From: Saprospiraceae bacterium
GTDB lineage: Bacteria > Bacteroidota > Bacteroidia > Chitinophagales > Saprospiraceae
DNA length: 37,298 nucleotides
Reading direction: 5' to 3'
Assembly: GCA_014379065.1 (NCBI GenBank)
Contig: JACMMM010000172.1
Coordinates: 1 to 37,298 of the forward strand
The notes under the pieces were generated by a model. The model saw only the letters and a program-made list of their open reading frames with translations. It ran no database searches and was not told the origin of the DNA. This document shows positions 8,042 through 17,325 of the stretch, one piece after another. The stretch's first letter is position 1. Each line of letters begins with the position of its first letter. Position numbers and translations under genes: made by a program.

Positions 8042-9349
8042 ATGGAATTTAAACTGTCAGTGTTGGATGAATTGAAGTTCCACCTTCAAATAGCCATTCA
8101 GGTCGAACTGAGTACCATCCCCATTTACCTGTACACCTATTACTCCATCAATCGAAGGCCTGAAAAGTGCGACCAGTATGGGCCTCCCAACGATTACATG
8201 ATTGCGACTTTTGCCAACAAGGCTGGAGGCACCATAATGAGTGTCGCCATAGAAGAAATGTTGCACATGTCTTTGGCCAGCAATATCCTTCGGGCTGTAG
8301 GCGGGACGCCCAAAATCTATGGTCTTTCGCCCCAGTCGTTCCCGACCAACCTTTTGGAGCACCGCCCGGGGCCCTTATTTGACCTCGCCAAGCTTTCAGT
8401 CTACCAACTGAACCAATTTCTCCTGATTGAAAAACCGGAAGCAAAAGACGCCCCGCCGGAGTCGGACAATTGGGATACCCTGGGCCAGTTTTACGATTAT
8501 ATCCTTACACTGGTTGAAAAACTGCAGGATTCGGACTTCCAGCATGGGGATTCGTACCAGTTGTCAGATAAAAAGGGCTCGGGTACAACGGGTTATTATG
8601 TGTCCAGCAATGTGGATACTATCTATCCGGACAATGCGGTTGCTTTTACCAAACCTATCGAGAAAAACAATCCGATTCAACCCTTGGAGTCCAGCGCACA
8701 CTACTCAAATCAGGACGACAGCGGCAACCTGATGGTAATCAATTCAAAAGCCTCTGCAAAAGCTGCCATCACCATGATCAAAGATCAGGGAGAAGGCTAC
8801 AACCATGACGATACGCACAAGCCAGACGACCCCAGCAAAAAAGAGGACTCGCACTGGTATAAGTTCAATTCGTTGCTGACCCAGTCTCAGAATTTTACGG
8901 CAGACGAATGGAATTGTTTCCTTTTTCAATTCCCGAACAACCCTAAAAGGGCCAACACCCCCGCAGAATATGTCTGCGTAGTTGACTTGGTAAATGCCGT
9001 GTATTCCTACCTGCTCAAGATAACAGAAGTGAGCTATACCTTGACGGGAAATGCCCAGTACGCCATGTTTTACATAGGGATGCACAAAGGCATGATTTTT
9101 ATCTTGGACAAGTTGATAGGCAATATGCGCTATACCGCCATATCGCCCGATGGCACTGTCCTGGCGCCCACCTTTGAGAATTTCCCGTTCCAAACGGACG
9201 ACCCCAAGCAGGAATTGCTGGCGCTGTGCGATACCGTAAGCGCCAGATACCCGGGCATTTGCGATGCCAATATCGCGCAGCGGATATACGACTTGCCAGA
9301 TGTAAACATCAAATACACCCCTGAGGGTGTCGCCATCGTCAACTTCTAA
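8042..9349 (+). CDS. Ferritin-like domain protein (VioB/iminophenyl-pyruvate dimer synthase-type, PF12902-like)
   Basis: LKFHLQIAIQVELSTIPIYLYTYYSI and GGTIMSVAIEEMLHMSLASNILRAVGGTPKIY: Glu and ExxH motifs typical of this ferritin-like family. Confidence 0.8.
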   Translation: MEFKLSVLDELKFHLQIAIQVELSTIPIYLYTYYSINRRPEKCDQYGPPNDYMIATFANKAGGTIMSVAIEEMLHMSLASNILRAVGGTPKIYGLSPQSFPTNLLEHRPGPLFDLAKLSVYQLNQFLLIEKPEAKDAPPESDNWDTLGQFYDYILTLVEKLQDSDFQHGDSYQLSDKKGSGTTGYYVSSNVDTIYPDNAVAFTKPIEKNNPIQPLESSAHYSNQDDSGNLMVINSKASAKAAITMIKDQGEGYNHDDTHKPDDPSKKEDSHWYKFNSLLTQSQNFTADEWNCFLFQFPNNPKRANTPAEYVCVVDLVNAVYSYLLKITEVSYTLTGNAQYAMFYIGMHKGMIFILDKLIGNMRYTAISPDGTVLAPTFENFPFQTDDPKQELLALCDTVSARYPGICDANIAQRIYDLPDVNIKYTPEGVAIVNF

Positions 9350-9373
9350 CTACAAAATCAGCTTCTTTTCGCC

Positions 9374-9844
9374 ATGAGCACTTCCAATATAGTATACAAA
9401 GAATTGCACGTTTGCATGGGCCTCAACGCCTGCAAAGGGCATGATCGCCTCGGTATCAACAATTGCGCCGGCACTGGTACCTGTGCCACCGCAGCCGAAC
9501 ACAGTTGCCATACACTCAACGATTGTCGCGGGCAGGGAGGCTGTGGGCTTTACGGGGATGGCGACGAACAAAACAATCCTGGTAACAACCTCTGTGCCTG
9601 GCAGGGCTCCTGTGCCGTACCAATCAACGCCGAACGTTTTTCAACAGAAGGTGATAACAGGGGACAAAGTGTATGGCTGCGCGCCAGAAAGGTTTTTGAA
9701 GCAAAAATGGACGCAGCCGGGCGCCAATACGGCCCTTCGCCGATGCCTAACGGACCCACCACAGCCTGGTTGAAAACCAATTACAACAGCGCTTTTGTAG
9801 CCTGCGGCGCGAGCGGCATGAGCGGTGGCGGTTCCTGCATTTAG
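9374..9844 (+). CDS. Small Cys-rich protein, candidate RiPP/metallophore precursor for the adjacent MNIO enzyme
   Basis: 156 aa, 11 Cys; C-x5-C pairs CMGLNAC, CAGTGTC, CHTLNDC, CRGQGGC, CAWQGSC; no signal peptide; 19 nt upstream of the DUF692 gene. Confidence 0.75.
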   Translation: MSTSNIVYKELHVCMGLNACKGHDRLGINNCAGTGTCATAAEHSCHTLNDCRGQGGCGLYGDGDEQNNPGNNLCAWQGSCAVPINAERFSTEGDNRGQSVWLRARKVFEAKMDAAGRQYGPSPMPNGPTTAWLKTNYNSAFVACGASGMSGGGSCI

Positions 9845-9863
9845 TACCGACTTCTGACCTACT

Positions 9864-10835
9864 ATGCTATCTAGCAACTACAACCTTTCCAGCCTACAAA
9901 CCAAGGTGGCGGCCATGCCCCGCCTGGGTTTGGGCTTGGGCCTTCGTCATGTCCATTTTGACCATATCCAGCAATCTTGGCCGGCGGTGGACTGGTTTGA
10001 GGCGATTTCCGAGAATTTTATGTTTTCCGAAGGGCGGCCACGCCATGTCATTCGGCAGTTGGCAGAGCGTTATCCGGTGGTTTTGCACGGGGTTTCGCTT
10101 TCCATTGGTAGCAGTACGCCTTTGGATTTCCATTATTTGAGCGCCTTGAAGACCTTGGCTTCCGAAATAAACCCGCCTTGGGTGAGCGACCACTTGTGCT
10201 GGACAGGGGTTCTGGGCCTCAATACGCACGATTTGTTGCCCTTGCCACTTACAGAAGAAGCCTTTTGGAATACGGCCGAGCGGGTTCGAATAGTACAAGA
10301 TTTTCTTGAACGCCCATTGATTTTGGAAAACCCCAGCACTTACCTGAGTTTCACCCACTCCACCATATCGGAGCCTGAATTTTTGAGCAATCTCGTGGCC
10401 GAAACGGGTTGTGGCCTGTTGCTCGATGTGAACAATGTCTATGTGACTTGTTTCAATTCCGGGCTGGATCCGGTGGACTATATCGAAGCGCTCCCGCACG
10501 ATAAGGTGGTGCAAATGCACTTGGCGGGGCACCAGCATTGTGGAACCCATATCGTTGATACCCACGACCGGCCCGTACTGCCGCAGGTTTGGGAGCTCTT
10601 CCGATTGGCCTGGCAGCGTACAGGGGGCGTTTCGACACTCTTGGAATGGGACGGCAATATTCCCTCATTTGAGGAATGCCTTGCTGAATTGTACAAAGCC
10701 CGGAATTTTATGGGTTCGGCAATTCCAAATTTCGTTCCTGATTTCGAACGTCATCTTGTTGAAAAAAGCCCGGCACAATCTACACCTATTGATTTTATGG
10801 TTTCGCCCGTAATGGCACATGCCGAATTGCTTTGA
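9864..10835 (+). CDS. DUF692 family multinuclear non-heme iron oxidative enzyme (MNIO; BufB/HvfB/MbnB-like)
   Basis: [109 protein letters not shown]. Confidence 0.93.
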   Translation: MLSSNYNLSSLQTKVAAMPRLGLGLGLRHVHFDHIQQSWPAVDWFEAISENFMFSEGRPRHVIRQLAERYPVVLHGVSLSIGSSTPLDFHYLSALKTLASEINPPWVSDHLCWTGVLGLNTHDLLPLPLTEEAFWNTAERVRIVQDFLERPLILENPSTYLSFTHSTISEPEFLSNLVAETGCGLLLDVNNVYVTCFNSGLDPVDYIEALPHDKVVQMHLAGHQHCGTHIVDTHDRPVLPQVWELFRLAWQRTGGVSTLLEWDGNIPSFEECLAELYKARNFMGSAIPNFVPDFERHLVEKSPAQSTPIDFMVSPVMAHAELL

Positions 10836-10838
10836 TCT

Positions 10839-11708
10839 ATGGAAAACCGGGAATATTCGCTGGGACAAATACAAGCGTGGATGCAGGAAATGCTTGTATT
10901 TTCTGGCGCTTCCAGCAACACAAAGGCAGAGACACCCTTGCACGTTGCTCCATCCAACACCCTTTCTGCTGAGCAACGATTGGCTATTTACCAGCGGGGA
11001 TATTTGGCGCGTCTGTTGCAATGTCTGGAAGGCCAATACAAGGCACTTTGTCATGCTTTGGGCAAGGATCTTTTTGACGATTTTGCCCGCGAATATCTGC
11101 TGAGTTTTCCCTCGGGAAGCCCAACACTTGCCGTGCTGGGTGAGCGGTTTCCCGCTTATTTAGAAGAAACGAGACCAGACAAAGAACAGGCCGAAAAAGA
11201 GCCCTGGGTTGATTTTATGGTTGACCTCGCGCGTTTTGAATGGAACCTTTACCTGAGTTTTGACGCCCCCGGACACGAAGGGCAAGCCTATGCTACACCA
11301 GATGATAGAGATCAATCACTTCGGCTTCAACCGTGCTTTTTTTTGAGCGCGTATCGTTTTCCGGTAAGCGCATATTATCAAGGCGTCGCAGACGGAGAAG
11401 ACCCCGCCATCCCGCAAGCATCTGCTCATTTTGTTGCCATTGCTCGAAAAAATTACCGCATCGGGATTTCCGCGCTTACTGCTCCGCAGTATACTTTTTT
11501 GGAAGCCTTTCAAAAATGTGACAACTTGGCACAAACCATTTCCCAGACCGCACAGACTTACGAACGTACCGAATCGGCAGTGGAGGATGCTTGGGCAAAT
11601 TGGAAAAAAGGATGGATAGAGGCGGGGTTTTTCATTTCAACCTCCCCAACACCTCCTTCATCCGCCGAATCGCCTCCCTCAATTGCTCCTCAGAAGCAGC
11701 ATAACTGA
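10839..11708 (+). CDS. DUF2063 family protein (BufC/HvfC-like MNIO partner)
   Basis: LSAEQRLAIYQRGYLARLLQCLEGQYKALCHALGKDLFDDFAREYLLSFPSGSPTLAVLGERFPAYLEE is typical of DUF2063; starts 3 nt after the DUF692 stop. Confidence 0.88.
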   Translation: MENREYSLGQIQAWMQEMLVFSGASSNTKAETPLHVAPSNTLSAEQRLAIYQRGYLARLLQCLEGQYKALCHALGKDLFDDFAREYLLSFPSGSPTLAVLGERFPAYLEETRPDKEQAEKEPWVDFMVDLARFEWNLYLSFDAPGHEGQAYATPDDRDQSLRLQPCFFLSAYRFPVSAYYQGVADGEDPAIPQASAHFVAIARKNYRIGISALTAPQYTFLEAFQKCDNLAQTISQTAQTYERTESAVEDAWANWKKGWIEAGFFISTSPTPPSSAESPPSIAPQKQHN

Positions 11709-12837
11709 GCCGGAAACAGTTTGGGTCGCCAAAAGCCGCGCCCGATACCAAACCGACATAAGCGCTGGTCATGACGTAATCGCAAAAATCGTCGGCATCC
11801 TTGATGACAGTGTGGCCGTCCGTTTTTCCAAAATAACTGCTCACGTCGGGGAAGATATAGAAAGCCCCGTCTGGATGGTTGGCGCGGATGCCGGGTATTT
11901 CTTCGATCATCGAGAGGATGATGTCGCGGCGCTCGCGGAAGGCTTCGCGCATGGCGAAGGTGGGGCTCATATCGGCCATTAAAGCAACGGCTCCCGCCTT
12001 TTGTGTGAAAGAAGCTGCACCGCTTGTCACTTGTCCTTGAATCTTGGAACAAGCATCGGCCACATATTTGGGCGCACCCATATAGCCCAAACGCCAGCCT
12101 GTCATGGAAAAACCCTTGGCAAAACCATTCACCGTAACGGTACGGTTTTTTACTTGCGGAAAGGAGCCGATGCTGACGTGTTCGTGGGTAAAATTGATGT
12201 ATTCGTAAATCTCGTCGCTCACCACCAACACATGGCTGTGCGGAGCAAGCACATTGGCGTAGGCCTCCAATTCTTCGCGGGTGAATACGCTGCCCGTTGG
12301 ATTGCATGGTGAGGAGAACAGCACAAACTTGGTGCGGGGCGTGATCGCGTCGGCAAGTTGCTGGGGTGTGGGTTTGAATTCGCGTTCTACCCCCGCGTAC
12401 ACGCACACCGGCACACCGCCCGAGAGTTTTACGATTTCATAATAGGAAACCCAATAGGGTGAGAACAATATTGCCTCGTCGCCGGGATTGAGCAGGGCTT
12501 GGCAGAGGTTGTAGATGGACTGCTTGGCGCCGTTGCTCACCACGATTTGTTCCGGGCGATAGTCCAAATTGTTGTCGCGCTTGAATTTTTCGCTGATGGC
12601 TTTTGTGAGTTCGGGCAAACCTGCCACGGGCGTATATTTGGTATAGCCATCTTTCAGTGCCTGATAAGCGGCTTCTTTGATATGATCGGGTGTGTCGAAA
12701 TCAGGCTCGCCGAGGCTCAGGCTTATAACATCGTGACCAAGAGCGCGGAGTTCGCGGCCCATTCGGGCCATTTTGAGGGTTTCGGATTCGGCGAGATTTT
12801 GAACGCGCTCAGAGAGCATAGTGTGGGTAGAAGCCAT
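11632..12837 (-). CDS. Class I PLP-dependent aminotransferase (aspartate aminotransferase-like)
   Basis: LSLGEPDFDTPDHIKEAA, YTPVAGLPELTKAISEKF, VVSNGAKQSIYNLCQALLNPGDEAILFSPYW, SSPCNPTGSVFTREEL, VVSDEIYEYI, NGFAKGFSMTGWRLGY; start set at MASTHTMLSERVQ. Confidence 0.93.
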   Translation of the reverse strand: MASTHTMLSERVQNLAESETLKMARMGRELRALGHDVISLSLGEPDFDTPDHIKEAAYQALKDGYTKYTPVAGLPELTKAISEKFKRDNNLDYRPEQIVVSNGAKQSIYNLCQALLNPGDEAILFSPYWVSYYEIVKLSGGVPVCVYAGVEREFKPTPQQLADAITPRTKFVLFSSPCNPTGSVFTREELEAYANVLAPHSHVLVVSDEIYEYINFTHEHVSIGSFPQVKNRTVTVNGFAKGFSMTGWRLGYMGAPKYVADACSKIQGQVTSGAASFTQKAGAVALMADMSPTFAMREAFRERRDIILSMIEEIPGIRANHPDGAFYIFPDVSSYFGKTDGHTVIKDADDFCDYVMTSAYVGLVSGAAFGDPNCFRLSYAASEEQLREAIRRMKEVLGRLK

Positions 12838-12951
12838 ATCTTTTCTGAAAATAAGGCGCAAATCTACACTTACCTAGCCAAAACAATGAACTCCTTGTGG
12901 TACCAAAACGAACAAACGGGAGATCAAGCTAAGCAGGCGTTTAAATGAGGT

Positions 12952-13611
12952 TTAGAATGCAACGCCCAATTGAAAGGTAGGTAGTATAACAAACTTCCCA
13001 TTCCTGGTGGGCGGAGGAATGCGCTCAACGCCGTTTTCAGTAGTTTTAGATGTAAATTCTGAATGTTGCCAACCAAAAGGCAAGGCTACTTCCAATATAG
13101 CATAACGGCCAAATCGCCACTGTGTCCCCCAACGAACTAAGTATTTTTGGGTGCGCTGCGTTGTTTTGTATGTGTAAACTGTAGGGAATAAATCACCATA
13201 TAACTGCCCTCCTGATTGAATCGCACCAAAGCGAATTTCGCCGCCGCAATAAAGGACGCTTTTTCGCCCACTATACTTTCCGTGCAGGAAAAATTTGGCA
13301 AAACTTCCCACTTCAAACCCTCCAAGAAATTTGTCATAATCACTTCCACCGAAGGAATATCCATTGTTATTTGGTTTGGGGAAGACATGGCTACCTTGTA
13401 TCCCAACCTGCCAAAAATCGTCGAGAGGTGTTTCAATGGAAAGAACAGAGAATTTGTACAATTCTCCGCGCAACTGCAATCCCAATCCTGTCTGAACAAT
13501 CAACTTAGGTGAGCGATTTTGAGGCCGGTCTTGGATGTCTTGTGCGAGACAGTTGAGGATAGGGGTGAGGGTGAGGAATAGCGCGGGTAAAAAGTGTTTC
13601 ATGAGTATCAA
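12952..13611 (-). CDS. Secreted hypothetical protein, probably outer-membrane beta-barrel-like
   Basis: Signal peptide [21 protein letters not shown]; alternating hydrophobic strands and C-terminal aromatic F (FQLGVAF). Confidence 0.6.
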   Translation of the reverse strand: MILMKHFLPALFLTLTPILNCLAQDIQDRPQNRSPKLIVQTGLGLQLRGELYKFSVLSIETPLDDFWQVGIQGSHVFPKPNNNGYSFGGSDYDKFLGGFEVGSFAKFFLHGKYSGRKSVLYCGGEIRFGAIQSGGQLYGDLFPTVYTYKTTQRTQKYLVRWGTQWRFGRYAILEVALPFGWQHSEFTSKTTENGVERIPPPTRNGKFVILPTFQLGVAF

Positions 13612-13716
13612 GTTTTCTTGTTGACAGCAAGATTGACCTTGGAGGTTGGCTCATTTTCAGGAAATTTGCTAACATCTCGCTTTTCTTTCCAGCGAAGTTC
13701 GCATATTTGCCTCGCT

Positions 13717-16368
13717 ATGGATTTTGAAACTGAACCACAGATTGTACTCAACGACGCTCCCGAACACAAAAACTGGAAGTTTAAGGAGTTGAAGATCTAT
13801 TCGTCCACCGAATGGCTCGCCGATAATAAGAAAAAATACCGCCAAGTGTTCGACCGCTTGGAGACCTCTTATATCTACGCCGAACTTTCTTTTTTCAACA
13901 AACAGTTCGACCTTGATGATTGGGAAGTAAATGTCGAACTCCGGTGCTATACCGTCAAAAAGCAGCGAAAAGAACTCTGTATTCTGCCATTTCAGCGCAA
14001 AGTCAGCAAATTCGACCCAGTCGGCTATATCCGTGAAGGCTGGGGGAATAAGCAAGAAGGCGTATTTTGGAAAAAAGGCGCTTATGTCTGGGAAGCTTGG
14101 ATCGAGGGCGAAAAGGTGGGTTCAAAAAACTTTTTTGTCGAGGACGCAGGTCGCCCCATCAGCCGTGGCGATAATCCGTACTGCAAAATCAGCTCCCTCA
14201 AAATGTACGAGGGCCCCTACGACGACACCCCAGAATTTGAGCGCAACTACCTCAAACGCTTCCACGACGAAGAGACCCGCTATGTCTATGCCGAGTTGAT
14301 GCTTAAAAACGTTCTGCTCAGCAAAGCTTGGCAATGCGAAGTGTTTATCAAATTCTACAACAACGCCCGCGAGCTCAAAGGCCAGGTGGTGCGCCTGCAC
14401 AGTGTTCAAAAAGGCGATGATGGCGTAAAAATCACCGCTGGCTGGGGTTCCAATGTGAAAGGTTCTTGGCGGCGGGATCGGTACAGCGCCGAGGTGGTGT
14501 TCATGGACCAGACCCTTGCCGTGATGCCTTTCGACGTGGCCGAGGATTGGGATTACGGTACGCACCCCGTTTATCTGCCGGAAAAAGGACTACAGGTTTT
14601 CCTTGAACCTGAGCCGGAAGACACCGAGACTTTTGAAGAGGTTTTGGTCAAGCTCGACGCGCTCATCGGTCTTGCCGAGGTCAAAGTGAAAGTCCGCGAA
14701 CACGCGCAATACATTCAATTCCTGCAGCTTAGAAAGGAAAAAGGTTTCGCCGAAAAAGACGGCATCAACGTGCATTCTGTTTTCAGTGGCAACCCAGGCA
14801 CCGGCAAAACCACGGTGGCTAAAATGATGGGCCGCCTCTATAAAAAGATGGGCCTGCTTTCCAAAGGCCACGTACATGAAGTAGACCGCTCCGATTTGGT
14901 AGGCGAATACATCGGCCAAACGGCCCCAAAAGTCAAAGATGCCATCGAAATGGCCCGCGGCGGCGTGTTGTTTATTGACGAAGCCTACGCGCTCGCCCGA
15001 AGTCCCGAAGACAGCAAGGATTTTGGTCGCGAAGCGGTGGAAATCCTCGTCCGCGAACTCTCCAATGGCCCCGGCGACCTTGCCATCATAGTGGCAGGCT
15101 ACCCCAAGGAAATGAAAACCTTTATTGACTCCAACCCGGGTCTTCGCAGCCGTTTCAAACTCAGTTTCGAGTTTGCCGACTACCTGCCGCAAGAACTTGC
15201 CCAGATTGCCGAATACGCTTCCAAAGAAAAGGAGGTCACCCTTGCCAAAGAAGCCAAGGACTTGGTGGACGAAATCATTACCGAGGCTTTCCGCTCTCGC
15301 GACCGCGCTTTTGGCAATGCCCGCTTCGTACATGATCTTGTAGACAAAGCCAAAATTCAGCTCGGCTTGCGTCTCATGGCCATGCCCAATGTGCGCAATC
15401 TAAGCCCTGAAGCATTGACCGTGGTACTGCGAGAAGACGTGGAAAAAGTACAGGTTTTCCGCAAAAAAGCTTTGCCGAATATCCCTGTGGACGAGAAATT
15501 GCTTGCTGCAACGCTCCACGAACTCGACAGCCTCATCGGGATGCAGGCCATCAAACGCGACATCCGTGAACTCGTTGACCTCGTGCGTTTTTACCGCGAA
15601 AGCGGTCGCGACGTGCTGGGGCGTTTTTACCTCCACACCGTATTTGTGGGCAACCCCGGCACGGGCAAAACTACCGTGGCGCGTATTTTGACCAAGATTT
15701 ACAAAGCCCTCGGAGTGCTCGAACGCGGCCATACCGTAGAAACCGACCGCCAAGGTTTGGTGGCTGGTTTCGTGGGCCAAACGGCCATCAAAACCGCCGA
15801 ACGCATCGAAGAATCCATCGGTGGGGTGCTGTTTATTGATGAAGCTTATGCGCTTAGCGCCGCCGCTTCCCGCGGCACCCAAGGCGATTTTGGCGACGAA
15901 GCCATCCAGACTTTGCTCAAGCGCATGGAAGACCGGCGCGGCGAATTTTTCGTGTTTGTGGCCGGCTACCCGGAAAACATGGATAACTTCTTGAAAGCCA
16001 ACCCGGGCCTCGCCAGCCGCTTCGACAAGGTGTTGCGCTTTGAAGATTATTCGCCCGAAGAATTGCTGGAAATCGCGCTGTACATGTTCCGTCAGGAAAA
16101 ATATCAAGTCGAAGAAGAAGCCCGCGAACACCTCGGCAAGTATATGACCTTCCTGCATCAGTTCCGCGACAAGTACTTTGGCAATGCTCGCACGGTGCGT
16201 CAGGTGGTGATGGAAGCCATAAAAAATCAGAACCTACGTGCTTCGGCCGCTCGTATTGCGGAAGAGCCAGAACTGCACACGCTCAAGCTGGACGATGTGG
16301 CTACGTTCACGTTTGACAAGGACAAGTTGAACTTGTTTGTGAGAAGGGGGATTGGGTTTGGGCGCTGA
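13717..16368 (+). CDS. Twin-AAA ATPase (CbbX/SpoVK-like) with duplicated N-terminal domain
   Basis: Two Walker A motifs ([32 protein letters not shown]), two Walker B ([12 protein letters not shown] x2), two sensor/Arg regions ([16 protein letters not shown]). Start set at ATG 13717. Confidence 0.9.
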   Translation: MDFETEPQIVLNDAPEHKNWKFKELKIYSSTEWLADNKKKYRQVFDRLETSYIYAELSFFNKQFDLDDWEVNVELRCYTVKKQRKELCILPFQRKVSKFDPVGYIREGWGNKQEGVFWKKGAYVWEAWIEGEKVGSKNFFVEDAGRPISRGDNPYCKISSLKMYEGPYDDTPEFERNYLKRFHDEETRYVYAELMLKNVLLSKAWQCEVFIKFYNNARELKGQVVRLHSVQKGDDGVKITAGWGSNVKGSWRRDRYSAEVVFMDQTLAVMPFDVAEDWDYGTHPVYLPEKGLQVFLEPEPEDTETFEEVLVKLDALIGLAEVKVKVREHAQYIQFLQLRKEKGFAEKDGINVHSVFSGNPGTGKTTVAKMMGRLYKKMGLLSKGHVHEVDRSDLVGEYIGQTAPKVKDAIEMARGGVLFIDEAYALARSPEDSKDFGREAVEILVRELSNGPGDLAIIVAGYPKEMKTFIDSNPGLRSRFKLSFEFADYLPQELAQIAEYASKEKEVTLAKEAKDLVDEIITEAFRSRDRAFGNARFVHDLVDKAKIQLGLRLMAMPNVRNLSPEALTVVLREDVEKVQVFRKKALPNIPVDEKLLAATLHELDSLIGMQAIKRDIRELVDLVRFYRESGRDVLGRFYLHTVFVGNPGTGKTTVARILTKIYKALGVLERGHTVETDRQGLVAGFVGQTAIKTAERIEESIGGVLFIDEAYALSAAASRGTQGDFGDEAIQTLLKRMEDRRGEFFVFVAGYPENMDNFLKANPGLASRFDKVLRFEDYSPEELLEIALYMFRQEKYQVEEEAREHLGKYMTFLHQFRDKYFGNARTVRQVVMEAIKNQNLRASAARIAEEPELHTLKLDDVATFTFDKDKLNLFVRRGIGFGR

Positions 16369-16371
16369 GCC

Positions 16372-17265
16372 TCACTTCAACTGCACATGCACATGATCAT
16401 CATGCCTCGCTGAAAAGCAATCCTGGGCAACAATATTGGTGTACTCCTCCAGGCCAAAGCGTTTTTTAAGGTGCGGCTGGATCAGTATCCTGCCAAAGGC
16501 TGGGTGTGCTGCAATCAAGCACATCAACTCGCCGGTTCGTTCTCCATCAAAAACATATTTTTTACGGTTGCAGCACCAGCTGGCAAATGTTCCGTCATAT
16601 CCAATATACCAATAGCCTTGCTGTTTGCAATGTATTGCGTAGTCGTATTCTCCTGGCTGCGCTTCTGCCCAAAGCCCGTAGCCGTGGGGTGATGGGCTTT
16701 TCCTAAGCGGAGCGCCCGTTTTCGCGTTTTTCCAATAAAAGGTTATGTCAATCGCCTTGCCATAATTGTGGTTCAGGTGGGGCTCTAGTGGATAGCCATC
16801 AATAAAGGGAAAGTTTGCGTCCATGTAGGAGACCGTGGAGCCGGGAAATTTTTCCTGCATCTGTTCGGCCACTTCTTCAAGCGCTTTCAAAAATGCAGGC
16901 TTGACATAATTTCGATTGAAAAAGCAATAGACAATATTTTCAGGCTCTAGATTTGGATTGGAATAAGCAGGTAAGGGCACCCGATCAAAGCAATACTTTG
17001 CAACTGGCGGGACTATATAAATGGTCGTTACCGTATATAATATCAAAAAAATCGCCCCACTAAGCCCCCAAATTCGACGCCGTTTTTGGGCGAATCTATT
17101 TAGGTAGAGACTTAATAGCCAAATCAGTCCGCCGATTTGTGTTAGTAAGGTTAGCAGGGCAAAAAGCAAAGTATGACGGAAAACACGAAAAAATGTTTTC
17201 ATATAAGAGGCATGTGTTTGTGTGGTAGATATGGCGCGAGGGGCAACGTTTTTGATACAACTCAT
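16372..17265 (-). CDS. Membrane-anchored protein with possible LAS/M15-like peptidase fold
   Basis: N-terminal TM segments; LEPHLNHNYGKAIDITFYW and C-terminal FSARHDDHVHVQLK resemble His/Asp metal-binding motifs of LAS peptidases. Confidence 0.45.
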   Translation of the reverse strand: MSCIKNVAPRAISTTQTHASYMKTFFRVFRHTLLFALLTLLTQIGGLIWLLSLYLNRFAQKRRRIWGLSGAIFLILYTVTTIYIVPPVAKYCFDRVPLPAYSNPNLEPENIVYCFFNRNYVKPAFLKALEEVAEQMQEKFPGSTVSYMDANFPFIDGYPLEPHLNHNYGKAIDITFYWKNAKTGAPLRKSPSPHGYGLWAEAQPGEYDYAIHCKQQGYWYIGYDGTFASWCCNRKKYVFDGERTGELMCLIAAHPAFGRILIQPHLKKRFGLEEYTNIVAQDCFSARHDDHVHVQLK

Positions 17266-17325
17266 TTAAGGCGCAAAAGTTTGGTGCGCAGAATCCACGC
17301 ATCCCCAAACATAAAGGCCAATCGC

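Noticed and set aside
14590-16158. Long minus-strand ORFs 14590..15333 and 15400..16158
   Set aside because: Antisense to the twin-AAA gene, whose Walker motifs establish the coding frame.
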